A stretch of DNA of 64,000 nt from Calliopum simillimum (taxonomy: Eukaryota; Arthropoda; Insecta; Diptera; Lauxaniidae), in the NCBI GenBank assembly GCA_951812925.1, contig OX638370.1:43279948-43343947 (forward strand), in the 5' to 3' direction. A program made the position numbers and the translations under genes. The notes beneath the pieces are model-generated. The model was not told where the DNA came from and made no database searches. It saw only the letters and a list, made by a program, of their open reading frames with translations. Below, one piece after another: positions 35,866-46,899 of this stretch (position 1 is the first letter of the stretch; each line of letters opens with the position of its first letter).

Positions 35866-37589
35866 AGGTAGCAACCTCACTAGTTTTACTACCAATGGAC
35901 TTGTTACAATTTCACCAATAAAATATTCTGTAATAATAATAATAATCTCGATCTTTTATGATCAATTAAGATTCCTATAAACTTTTTTAATGCTTTTTGA
36001 TTAATGCCGATTCCTAAAGACTTTTTTAATGTTTTCCAATAATTTTAGACTTCCAATTGTTTTTTGGATGATTTTTCAATTAGCTCTGATTTCTGCAATC
36101 TTTTTCGATGTTTCTTGATAATTTTCAATGAACTTCGATTAATGTGGACATTTCGAAATATTTGGTAATAACTGATTCTTCTGTTTTCGATATTTTTCAA
36201 ACATTTCCGTCCTTTTTGAAATTTTCAAATGTTTTTATACAAACATTTGATGACATTAATTGCAGAGCCGAGATAAGGAACAAAATAGCTTTATGGATTT
36301 CAAATCCCAAATTATCCACAAAGTCACCGAAAATCTAAAATTTTTTGAGAGATTCACTTCCAGTTTGAAAAAAAAAAAAAACGTTTTTTTAAAAAAAATT
36401 TTTTTTTTTTTTTCATGAAAAATTCTTTTGAGAATTTATAATGGAATCGTGGTCAAACGATTTTGTTATTTAGAATATAAAAAGTACATACTCGTATATA
36501 GCTAACAATAACTACCAATAACTCAGATTTTTCGGAAATTGAACTCATTCTACTTTCAAAAACCCCATTCAAATACTAAAATTGGCAGAAGCGACAGTTG
36601 CTAATAAACTATTCGTACTCTGGCAACCATATTGAAACAAATTGCTAGCAATACTGGCTGCCCGACTGCACTTGCTCTCCACGCTGCCTGCATCTTAAGC
36701 CACGTGACGCAGACGCATTTAATTTAACTAAAAGCTTTCCGTGTCTTAAATATGCGCGCTTTCTGCTGCTGACTGCTCATTGCCAACATTTCTTCGTTTA
36801 GCCATTGAACACGTAAGCTGGATGCGCGCATAAGCTAACACCATCATCTTCATCATCACCATTACCATCACCGTTAGTATCATTAAAAGCAGAAGTGGTA
36901 CCTACTACTGCTGCAGTCAATGAAGTACTTTAGAGCGTTCAGGTTTATGGGATTATTTTGAGTTATAGTGTGGTAATTCGATGCAAATTCCCGGTGATTA
37001 TTAAATGGTAAGGTCTACATAGCGCTAAGTATGAGCAGAGTGAAGATTTTCGCAATAAATTTGTAGTGAAGCGAAAAATTACTCTTTTTTCCTCAGTAAA
37101 ATGATAGATTATTTTGTAAAATTTAACTTACCGCAGTTTACGTGTATGTGTTAGTTTCCTCAATCAAGGTACTTAGGTGCATGTAAACCAATTCATATCT
37201 AACAGAAAATCTTTCTTTCACTTGTCAAGGCAGCATAGAAGATATTCAATATAATTTTAAAAATAACCTGTCCTAACCTATCCTAAATACAAAATATTAA
37301 ATACCTCATCTTCTCTTCTTTGAGCTTTATCTTATGTTAAGCACTTCAAATCTTTCGGACGCTCTCCTGTCCGAATTCATCAAGGTTGAACCGACAATCA
37401 CAAGTCATTGCGTTAAATTTAGTTGCATTGTCTTGCTGCATATTGCTTTCAATACAGCATTTTCACTATGCTGTTAGTATGGGCTTGACACGCCCATTTA
37501 TACGAATTTAGAAAGATTTTATGCTGGGTGTTTGTAGTATACGTGTGTATTTTGGCTGTGCTTGAAATTTTGTTTTAAATATCATCTTT
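35866..37589. other. spacer with low-complexity tracts
   Basis: 36000-36240 is a degenerate repeat rich in TTTTT-GAT words resembling 14155-14450 in reverse. 36368-36414 holds long A and T runs. 36840-36880 is CATCAT-like. No coding is seen. Confidence 0.5.
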
Positions 37590-37862
37590 GTGTGGGCGGT
37601 AGGAGAAACAATCTCGATCATTGAAAATGAAATTACTCTTGAGAGCACTACTGCTGAAAACAACGTCTCAATTCAGTTTGAGACATCTCCTCATATAGAC
37701 TTTGATGCTCTTCCGTTGATAAACAGAATGCGTGGGTTTCGTCCAAGAAGATCACCAGAAGACTTAAGAGGATTCCCGAAGGCTAAACCAAGGAAGTCTA
37801 AGCTCAGGGAAGAAAACGAAGAAGCATTGTCAGTGCTACAAACTGACTTCAAAGAAAATTGA
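37590..37862 (+). pseudogene. pogo-like transposase, C-terminal fragment
   Basis: A 90-codon frame ends with RRSPEDLRGFPKAKPRKSKL and …LQTDFKEN-stop. The order 'SPE-[DV]-[LI]-x-PFPKA-x-PRK … TDxx(E)K' is the usual tail of pogo/Tigger transposases (CENP-B-type DDE enzymes). Nothing upstream shows the catalytic core, so it is a fragment. About 450 bp downstream lies a matching element end (38040-38316), which supports assignment to one element on the plus strand. Confidence 0.6.
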
Positions 37863-38039
37863 TCAAGAAAATCATGATAAGAAAAACTTGTCAAAAATTT
37901 CCAGAACAGAAAGAAAACAAACGAAAACTTCGAATTCGTCATGTTTCATAATGTAATGGATTGTTTTACAAGGTTTAGCTTGTATCAAGAAATAAATAAT
38001 CATCTTTTCATATACTCGTACAATTTTTTATACCGCCTT

Positions 38040-38316
38040 GGACGATGGGTCAAGTATCCCCATGGGGTGGTTCAAGTATCCCCATGGGGTGGTTCAAGTC
38101 TCCCACGGGTGGGAATACTAGGACTATTTGACATGAAAATTTAAACTGTGAATAATTTTATGAAAAAGTAACATTTTATTCTTGAATAATCTTGATATAT
38201 TTAGAGTGATGTTTATTCTTTTATATTACTCATAAGAATATACTCTATCAGGAATTAGTAAAAAAATATGACCGTATATGAGCCACTTTTCCCCACTCTC
38301 CCCTATGCGATAGAGC
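38040..38316 (+). mobile_element. right end of a pogo-like element with subterminal repeats
   Basis: Two copies of GGTTCAAGTATCCCCATGGG and a third variant (GGTTCAAGTCTCCC) lie at 38050-38105. The sequence ends in CCACTTTTCCCCACTCTCCC followed by TA near 38312. Read inward, the end is GGGGAGAGTGGGG, the same style as the other TA-flanked elements here. No left end is seen. Confidence 0.55.
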
Positions 38317-39985
38317 AGTTCTGAGTCCTGATTTGATTTCAGCATTCGCAAATCCGTTGACGTATCACGCCCATTTTTAGAATATTTTTTAATTAGCTTT
38401 ATCTTACTAAGTATACGAAATTTCATTGTTATTGAGGCACTCCTTCTATTTTTTTCCCAAAAATGTATGGAGCCATACCACTGTTCGGTGGTCTTTGCAA
38501 GGAATCTTACGGTAGTTCAAGCTTTTTCCATTCAAGTACGATTCAATTGATTCACAAATTGAAAGTAAATGATTCAGAAGTACACGTTCAGTATGCTCAG
38601 CGTTTTTAAGAATTGTTTCAACAGAACAAAGAGTTTATTCACAAACAATACCTGGCAATGATTGAAAAATTTTTTAAGCCAGAGGTACAGAATAATTGAA
38701 AACTTTAAGAAAGGATATCTCAAATTTCTGAAAAGATAGAGCAATTCTGTTACCGGATTTGAATTAAGCATCAAAATTTATGTTAAAAATGACAGTTCGT
38801 GTTTTTTTATTGATTTTGGATTTTCCAAGTTGGTGTGACTTAGCTTAATTAAGCCAAAAACGGAAAAGTCGATTATAAAAAAGCGCTCGACGAATTTTGT
38901 TAATTCGTCTTTAATTTTTAAAATGATGCAGCATGAGGGTTGATAGATTTTCTTGACACCGTGTGCCGCTGATCAACAACATGACATATCGCATACAAAG
39001 GCGAATTTCGAAAATGATTTTCAGAGAGAAATATTCTAATACTTAGTTTCAGATAAAAACTGCATTTTATCAGGTGAAATTGGCTACTTCCATGCAACTG
39101 AAAACTCACAAACAGCTTGACGGCGGATCAAGGCTTAGAACTTAAGAACTGTTTTGAGGGATTTGACTGTTTATTCGTTCAACAATATATAATTTTTGAT
39201 TTGTCCAATTAAAAACCCATTTGCTTGGCGCTTATATTCATCTTAGTTAATCGATTTACGGTGCATCCTTGCATCTTGCAGTTTTTAAACGTTTAATTGT
39301 TAAACTGCAACTTCCTCCATGCAACTCCTACCAATTCATAGCCAATTAAACTTTCGACGCTTTTTTTTCCGCAATTAAACGCATAAACGAATACAATCAG
39401 TCAAACGTATGCGTACGCTTCACTACAGATGCATTTTTAATTTTCCAGTTATTGTTGGCAATAGCAGCTGCAGCTTCAACAGGAGCTTTCCGGTGAATGC
39501 CGGTAGCGATATGGCCAGCCTGCCTGAATGTTTACTCATACAGAGGGCAAATGTCTGTATGTCCGTCTGTTCATTTGTTGTACGTCTGTCTGTGTTTCTC
39601 TGACTCGGTTCACACAATTAAAATAAGCGCGCGCACTCACACTTGATGCTGTTCAACGAACCGAAAATTGAGTGTTAATGAAGCCATTTTTATTAAGTTT
39701 TCCACGAACCAGTGTGTGCACACACATACAACAACACATTGCGTTACGTTTGCATGCAGTTGCTGAAAACACCGCAATACAATTTACCACAGCAATGCTG
39801 GAAATCACTCAGGTTGAATGTTTTTCTGATCTTTTTATTGTGTGTTTTTAGGCATTGACTTGGTGTTGTGTAAACAATTCCAAATGCTAGAACTAGAGTG
39901 CCGACTCAAAATAGATCCTAGTGGCAATGTATGGGTTTCAGGTAACTTCAAACATAGCGAGAACTAGTGTTGAACAAGCTAAAAT
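38317..39985. other. spacer with one dispersed-repeat fragment
   Basis: 38706-38785 repeats 11672-11745 (GGATATCTCAAA, GAGCAATTCTGTTAC, GGATTTGAATTAAGCATCAA). A CTG/TCTG-rich tract lies near 39555-39600. No coding is seen. Confidence 0.5.
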
Positions 39986-39989
39986 CATA

Positions 39990-40145
39990 TCAGTTCTAGA
40001 CGATAGCAGTTTTGGTCTTGGACATTGAGTCTTGGTCATGGTTTTGATATTAAGACTTGTCTTGATCATGGACACTAAGTCTTGGTGCGTTGGTTTTGAT
40101 CTCGACCATCTCGAAAAATTACCCAGACCAAGACTAGAGACTGAT
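39990..40145. repeat. degenerate GTCTTGG/CATGG repeat
   Basis: TTTGGTCTTGGAC, GAGTCTTGGTCATGG, ACTTGTCTTGATCATGG and AAGTCTTGGTGCGTTGG recur at about 30-40-bp steps, with an inverted AGACCAAGACTAGAGACTG at the right end that partly mirrors CAGTTCTAGACGATAGCAG at the left. Possibly a small inverted-repeat element. Confidence 0.5.
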
Positions 40146-41056
40146 TTTGCCCATCATTAGCGCGAACATGAGTTCTATCTACTCAACGCAAAGTTTTCCG
40201 ATGACTTTGATTCATCTCCAAGCTTTTTTCAATTTGATTCGATTGATCAACTTGTTTAGTTGATTTTTATTCTTAAATATATTTTATTGCCTTATGGGCT
40301 TAAATCAAGAGCTTGATGTCAAACTTTGTCAACTGGTTTCCGGAGAATGCCTTCTGTCCACACCCAATTCGCGAAAACTATCTCGTTTGCCAAGTCAGTG
40401 TTTGAAATGGTGTAAGCCTAAAAGACCCTTAATATATTTCAAAATGGAAAATTAGTGGTTGTCCGGAGCATTATCTAGAAAAAACGCTCTTTCCACGATA
40501 ACGCCGGCAGTGTTGCAAACATCAATGAGAATCTACTAATTTTTGTTTTTCGTACTCAAACTCTGTCTAGCAAATATTGTTGCAAACCTAAAGCTTTATA
40601 AGCCTACTTTAATGATGTTTATAGCCGTTGCGAATTGGTTGTAGAATTCGCTTTTTGTGATAGGAAAATGGTAACATCTATCGCTTAGCTACAACATCGA
40701 CACCAAACAAGCCTCTTTTAATAGCTGATTTACATTCCATTACTGTCTTTGCAGAATTTCTAATAATTAATAACACCTCAACCCCACAGGACTATAAAGA
40801 ATATTCACCATCAGGAATTACATGTTCTCCATTGTTAGTTTATCTTCATACAAAGCTTAAATTGTAAAATTTTCCACCAGCTTAATGTATTTGGACGGAG
40901 GCGTTCAAAATTTCGATATTCGAAGCACTGATGCGAGTTCAGTTGTCATCGGAAAATTTTCGTTTTTATTTACTTAGTCTTGGAGAACATACTTTCAGTT
41001 GTTAAAGGTGAAGAGCTAACTATATTTAAATAGAAATACTTAAGTAATAAATATGT
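40146..41056. other. spacer, no feature seen
   Basis: No recognised coding, ends or repeats. Confidence 0.5.
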
Positions 41057-41212
41057 ATGTACATGGGATGTTCCACGTCAAATATGGCACCTCTGTTGCC
41101 AAAATTTCGGGAGGCGAAAAATAAAGTTTTGAATGTAAAAATTTTCGTTTTTTTAAGCTTTTGAAAGCAGAGGAGCATTTTTTAAAAATTTCAATATGGG
41201 GACGCACAATGA
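41057..41212 (+). repeat. dispersed repeat shared with the 9.7-kb element
   Basis: CACGTCAA, GGCGAAAAATAAAGTTTTGA, AAAATTTTCGTTTTTTTAAG and CTTTTGAAAGC … AAAAATTTCAATATG match the reverse strand of 9675-9830 within the TTAA element. Confidence 0.75.
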
Positions 41213-41228
41213 GAGTCTGTATGGTCAT

Positions 41229-41901
41229 CAGTGGCGGATCTAAGTAATTTGCCGCCCTAGGCACTTATTTCTCCCCCGCCCCTCCCCCTTCAGATTTTTT
41301 TTATAGTAAAAGAAACTAATAATAAAAACAAATAAATAGGTTACATTAATGCGTGAGCCAAAATATGGCTGGATTCGATCACGTTAAATAGCGACTTATA
41401 GAGGAAAAAGTTCAAGAAAATGTGGGGGTTATCAGTCAGCAGAGTATGCCCTGTATATAGTGAAGCCGATGGCATATTTTGCAGCTGTTATTTGATTAAT
41501 TTGGGTTAATTTTGGGTTTTTTAATTGCATAATCGCTCGCAGCCGCATAATTCATTCTCAAGAATTTCCGTGATAAGAGTTCTTTAGCTCAGAGTCATTT
41601 GGTCTTATAGAACAATATCTATTTCAATCACTCATTTTGCCGCCCTCTACAGTGCATTTTGTCGCCCCTTAAGCGTGCTGCCCTGGGCATTGAGTAAACT
41701 TTTCTTAAATATCTTTTATAATCGTCTTAATTTAACCGTATGGTACACTACATGGTTGTTTTTAATCGGTTAAATCGTCAATTCGTATTGCATAAATAGT
41801 GCCGAACTTAAATGTTTTAAAGTACCATTTAGGTAAAATAAAATCAAGTGCCGCCCCCTTAGGCAGGTGCCTACTGTTGCCTTAGGGTTAATCCGCCACT
41901 G
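41229..41901. mobile_element. hAT-type non-autonomous element
   Basis: A perfect 8-bp duplication ATGGTCAT (41221-41228 and 41902-41909) flanks inverted ends CAGTGGCGGAT / ATCCGCCACTG (right end read on the plus strand as AATCCGCCACTG). Eight-bp duplications and CAGTGGCGG ends are characteristic of hAT elements. Subterminal GCCGCCC and CTTAGG words recur within. There is no transposase in the 673 bp. Confidence 0.92.
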
Positions 41902-42269
41902 ATGGTCATAGATAGTAATAATAGACTTAGGCTATTGAAATTTGGTAAAAATGCTTTTTAGATTAAAGCAATAAAAACCTGTGAACATGAACAAAGTCCG
42001 CCCACGGCCATGCCTACCTCCCATAAAAAGATAAGGCGTGGTTCAAATTTTTTTCAAAATTGGTATCAATGCTGATTTCAAAAATGTTTTAAATTGTGAG
42101 CTATCTTTTATAGTTATCATGTTATGCGAAAAAACAAAAATAAACTTTATGAAAATGAGATCTTGTTTGTTTGTGTAATTGTTCTCTATTGACTCGGAAA
42201 CTAACTCGTCGATTTTAAAAAAGTTTTTACATCGTGTTAGTATAAAAAAAGGCTTAATTATAGGCTTAA

Positions 42270-42660
42270 AAAGTGGGCGGTGCCACGCCCCAAAAACTTT
42301 AACTAACCATATCTCCAAAACTTTTTGCCACCGATAGATGAAATATAGTAAATATATAAAACTCTTTAGAAAAAATAATTTTCACTGAAACAGTGGACTG
42401 TGCTACTCCCTAAAAAGCCAAATTCATCGTATCACTGAAAATATTTGAAGCAGATAGATATAATTTCGTACATTTGTAATAAAATGGGTGGTGCCAAGCC
42501 CACCTTAAAAGCTGATTCATCATTTCCCTAAAAACAATCAGCGCAGATAGATAAAATTTCTAACATATACAAAGACTATGAGGTGAAATAATTGGCAGTA
42601 AAAAAATTGGCGGTGCCACGCCCTGTAAATATAAAAATTATCATATTTCTGAAACCATTT
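42270..42660 (-). repeat. ~110-bp-unit repeat with GGGCGTGGCACCGCCC
   Basis: Four units are marked by GGGCGGTGCCACGCCCC (42277), a decayed GACTGTGCTACTCCC (42396), GGGTGGTGCCAAGCCCA (42486) and GGCGGTGCCACGCCC (42610). Each is followed by 'TTCATC-ATATC-CTGAAA' and 'GATAGATAAAAT' words, matching the arms of the foldback at 32379-33520. Confidence 0.85.
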
Positions 42661-42944
42661 GATGCAAGTCATAAGCTTGGGTACAATGCTACCCCTATCC
42701 TTCCACTATCTGTTTATGAAAACAATCATTCGAATTTAAGCACACTTAAAGCTAATAAATCTCTTGTCAAACGTTGCAAAATATAAAGAAATAAAAATTT
42801 TCTCCTCTCAAAAACTGAAATAGAAAAAAATTCTAAAAAAAGTTCAAAAAGTTGTAGCTGGAACTATGGATTTCGAATAAGCATATCTGGCCACATATTA
42901 TAAAAAAAATTACAAAGATTTGGAGATATATCGATAAGTCCAAC

Positions 42945-43137
42945 GTAAAAGTTGGTAACTCGAAAATCGTAGTTTTTAGTTATGAGCATTTTGGTATTTT
43001 ATATTTGTATGAAAACCTATATAAAATAAAATTTGGTTGTGACTTCAAAAATAGCTCCCAGACCTTCAAGTTGCAAGCTGGAGGTACCAAAATTTGACAC
43101 AAGATGGAACCAAATGTGCAGATTTCGAAAAATGCTA
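42945..43137 (-). repeat. dispersed repeat lacking the mariner insertion
   Basis: On the reverse strand it matches 14478-14606 and then 15897-15942 as one uninterrupted sequence, with CATACAAATATAAAATACC where copy B of mariner sits in the other copy. It therefore shows the pre-insertion state. Confidence 0.82.
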
Positions 43138-43254
43138 GAAGGCGTGTACGTTTATCGATTTCACTCATTTGCAATGCCAGAAATTAGCTTTTACAACGAA
43201 GTCAATGTACTAAGTTTCATTGAAATATCTAGTTAAGTTTTCTTATGAAAAATA

Positions 43255-43330
43255 TTTTCATAGACGGACAGCCAAGCAGCCAGACGGACATGGTGATATC
43301 GGATCAGGAGGTGACGCTAATCAAGAATAT
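43255..43330 (+). repeat. dispersed GGACGGACAG repeat, copy 4
   Basis: TTTCATAGACGGACAGCC, AGACGGACATGGTGATATCG and AGGAGGTGACGCTAATCAAG match copies 1 and 3. It lies directly downstream of the 42945-43137 repeat. Confidence 0.75.
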
Positions 43331-43486
43331 ACATTAGGACGCGCCGAATGTTTAAACCCATCTGGCTCAGTAAAAATCATAAAATTTGGATAATTTAAAG
43401 CAACTTTGCCTAAGAAAGTACATATTTTTATTGCAGTTTACCCCCCGATATTTACAAAGAAGATTTTTCCTCATACATTTTTTTTT

Positions 43487-44214
43487 AGTACGGGAGCCGG
43501 CAGTACTAAAAGTGCCGTCATCGCGGATTCTGAAATTTTTAATGCAAAATGGTAATTTACACTCAGGCGAATAAAAAAAACTTGGTCAGCATGTTTATAG
43601 CCTGGCAGAAATATTTTTAAATGATTTTTGTTTTATTAAATTTTCGGAATGTTTTGTCGTCATCGCGGATTTTGATCAATCTTAATATTAATCGATGATA
43701 AATTTCATAAAGATTCAGAAAAAATCCGGCCGACCAAATTTTTTTTGCCGAAAATGACAGGCAGACCTATTTTAATGGTGCTGCGGTGGGTACAATTTCT
43801 CTGTTATCACGGAAATTTGTTTTTTTTTTTAAATTTTAAGTGTTTTAATATCAAATTTAAAAATATCTTGGTATCCGAGCTTACAAACTGCTGGAAGTAC
43901 CCACTGTCGCACCATTAAAATAGGTCGGCCGGTCATTTTCGGGAAAAAAAAAAATTTGGTCGGCCGGATTTTTTCTGAACGGTTATGAAATTTATCATCG
44001 ATTAATATTAAGATTGATCAAAATCCGCGATGACGGCAAAACATTCCGAAAATTTAATAATTCAAAAATCATTTAAAAATATTTCTGCCAGGCTACAACC
44101 ATGCTGACCAAGCTTTTCTTATTCGTCTTAGTGTAAGCTACCATTTTGCATTAAAAATTTCAGAATCCGCGATGACGACACTTTTAGTATTGCTCCTTGC
44201 CTATTTAGGACTAG
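43487..44214. mobile_element. ~0.7-kb palindromic foldback element
   Basis: Arms 43502-43795 and ~43900-44192 are inverted, with high identity over blocks such as AGTACTAAAAGTG, ATTTTTAATGCAAAATGGTA and TTGATCAATCTTAATATTAA, and a ~100-bp centre. Within each arm the word GTCATCGCGGATT occurs twice. GGTCGGCCGGATTTT and ATTTTAATGGTGC words flank the centre. Exact ends and duplication are uncertain, since a weaker similarity TAGT…/…ACTA extends outward. No transposase is seen. Confidence 0.85.
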
Positions 44215-44943
44215 GAAAAAAAAGGAATTTTATGCGAAAAAATTCCAAGTAAATTTTCTTACCGGAATAATCTTTTTAATGTCTTGAAAAATAAAGTGTG
44301 AAAATTCCATTGCAAAATTGTGGTTGTATAAAAAGTTACTCAAAGTCAAAAGTTGCAAAAATCAGTTCTTTGCAAATATTTCGCTAATGGTATTGTAACT
44401 TTTGCAGAAAAATATTGGTCCTCAACATTATAACTCTAAAAATATTTTATGGAATGCTGTCATAATAGTATTCGTATGCGTATTTTTTTGCAAAGGTGAA
44501 TTTAATTTGAAAAAGATTGAATTTTATTTGGAAAAACTTGAATTCGTTTGGAAAAAGTTAAATTCTATTTGCAAAAAGTTGAATTTGAATTGAAAAGGGA
44601 TGAATTTAGGAACGCCTTTTTTTTTCGTTCAAGCCATCTACTTATGTACAGTAAGAAAGCTAACATGCATTCGTTTCGTTTTTGTTCTTTGTAGGTGAAT
44701 TATTACGAAAACCAATTTCGCGTGGGTTAATTTTACCTATGGTGTGGGTTTGAGGGTTAATATAAGCTATAATTTATGTTATCCGAGCTTATTTCAGCTA
44801 AATTGCGTTGCATACTTTTCAGACTTTTTGTAAAAGTTTACCGAAAAACATTCTGCTTTAAGCGCAATCAATAAAATTTAAGTCGAACAAATATATTTTG
44901 TAATTTATCCCTTGGTTTCCATTTTTACAAAAACTACTCCCAG
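44215..44943. other. spacer with AAAAGTTGAATTT-like short repeats
   Basis: 44500-44600 has short tandem similarities (AAAAAGATTGAATTTTATTT, AAAAAGTTAAATTCTATTTG, AAAAAGTTGAATTTGAATTG) about 24-27 bp apart, producing a spurious repeated peptide. Nothing else is seen. Confidence 0.5.
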
Positions 44944-45670
44944 TAGGGTAAGCTGGGGTACATTTGACGCCGGGGCACATTTGGCTTTGCCATTTTCGGT
45001 GTGAACACTCCTTTCGAACCAAAAACCTGAAATGCAGAAACATAACTAATTAGAGTGGAAGCAACGTAATAAACTTTGGTAGTTCTCTTTCAACTTCTCC
45101 CGCGCTAATGCGCTTTTTTAACTTTTTGTGTATTTTTTTGTAATTTTCGACATCTTGTTCGTGAGGGTTTTGCAAATAAAGTTGTATTGTTTTTTAGAAG
45201 TAAGTATGAAAATCTGGTAGCACTAACCTTTACAATTAATAGAATAAAAGTGTTTTTTATCAAGGTCAAATAGTTTAAATTTTAAAATATTTTTAATTCT
45301 TCAAAAGTTATTGGGGCACATTTGACTTTTGTCGAAGGGGCACATTTGACGTTCGTCCAGACATATGTGTTTGTGTATTTTAGAAAATTTTCTAGGGTTG
45401 TCTTTTAAAGACATGGTATACCATTATAAAATGAAGACGAACAGACGCGATGGCGATGAAAAAAAGAGAGAAACTCCGACTTCCGACACAGAATCCATTC
45501 CATTTGATTTAATATAATTTGTTACCTTTGTTTTATCTACAATTCAAGATTTTTGAATAGGTGCTTTCCAGGACCTCTACCACTTATTTTAATTTGAAAA
45601 TCTGGATGGATGAATTCCCGAAGTAAACATATTCACATCAAAGTTCATCATGTATCCAAAGTTTTTAATA

Positions 45671-46899
45671 ACACTGTGCTAGTCCGAAATTCTAACATTG
45701 ATGAGACCCATGTAGTAAACATAATTCGGGTATGCTGATTTCAATGGTCATAGTCATTTTTATGGTTTGGCTCTTGTTTTTGAGTAATTCAAGTTTGAAA
45801 ATTTGACTAAAAAAAAAAAAAATTTATGTGAAGAAACAGGTATTTTTTTGTTCCATTTCAACAATTTTTTCAGTTTGGTCAAATTTTACACTTTTGCAAC
45901 CTATTGAGTGTTCACGCTTACAAAAAGTACAGGCAAATCTTTTTTTTGTAATATTTTTGTATGTTTTACATGGAAATATTTTGGTTATAAAAATTTATTC
46001 TGCTTCTGATGCTTCTTCTTCACTTGTTTTTTTTTTCCTTTGCAAAGGCAAACCGACTGTCGCTGCGATAACTTGAGGAGTTACATTTGACGGTTGAAAC
46101 AGTTCTCTAGATGCTACTTCAATACTTTTCAATAATGGTTGCAAATATTCACTCATTGGAATTGGTCTGATCGGAATAGGAATATTTCCTGAATGCGGCA
46201 ATTGCAACTGAATAAATTTTGTTGGTTCGTATTCTAATTGATATTTTTTCATCCTGACACTTAATAGTTGGGGCCCATTCTACATCACGTACTTATATAA
46301 TCACCAAAGTATAAATGATACACTTCCGTGGTTTCCCGCCATGCTTACTTGACTATGTTGTAAATTTTCCACAAACATTGCATTGTTTAATTTTGCACAG
46401 TTATGAATTTTCTTAGATTTTTAACTTTACTATGACTAACCCATAAAATTATGCACTGACATACGAATAAATGATTGCTTTTGCTGTTTAACGTTAGAAT
46501 GTCATAATAAAATCAAGAAAAGGTATCAAAAATTGAATAAATTTGAAAAAAAGATTTTATTTTCATGTAAAAAACCCAAAATTTTGGCAATAGAAAAGAT
46601 TTTTTTGACATTTTTCTGCACTTTGGTGGTTGTGAACACTCAATAAGTTACGAAAGTAAAAAATTCGACCATACTGGATTAGGTATCTGTTGGAAAAATT
46701 GTTGAAATGATAAAAAAAAATACCTGTTTTCTATTAAAATTTTTTTTTTTTAGCCAAATTTTCAAACTTGAATTTCTCAAAAACAAGAGCCAAACCATAA
46801 AAATGACTATGACCATTGAAACCAACATACCCGAATTATGTTTACTACATAGGTCCTATCAATGTTAGAAAAAAAAGTGCTCCGATTCGAGCACAGTGT
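45671..46899. mobile_element. long inverted repeat nested in the TA element
   Basis: ACACTGTGCT at 45671 is mirrored by AGCACAGTGT ending 46899. The ~285-bp arms include TCTAACATTGAT, CATAATTCGGGTATG, GGTTTGGCTCTTGTTTTTGA and TATTGAGTGTTCAC, and the central ~660 bp is unique. It may be a separate element inserted in the 44946-47699 element, or part of it. Flanks (AATA / AATTA) suggest but do not prove a short duplication. Confidence 0.8.
45995..46252 (-). pseudogene. unrecognised 85-codon frame in the inverted repeat
   Basis: The minus-strand frame MKKYQLEYEPTKFIQLQLPH…IRPIPMSEYLQPLLKSIEVA…VTPQVIAATVGLPLQRKKK ends in an acidic tail. It is not low-complexity and lies centred between the arms. 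A 'TPQ…PLxRKKK' ending resembles the C-termini of pogo-type transposases, but this is weak. It could be a chance frame. I do not assign a function. Confidence 0.3.
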
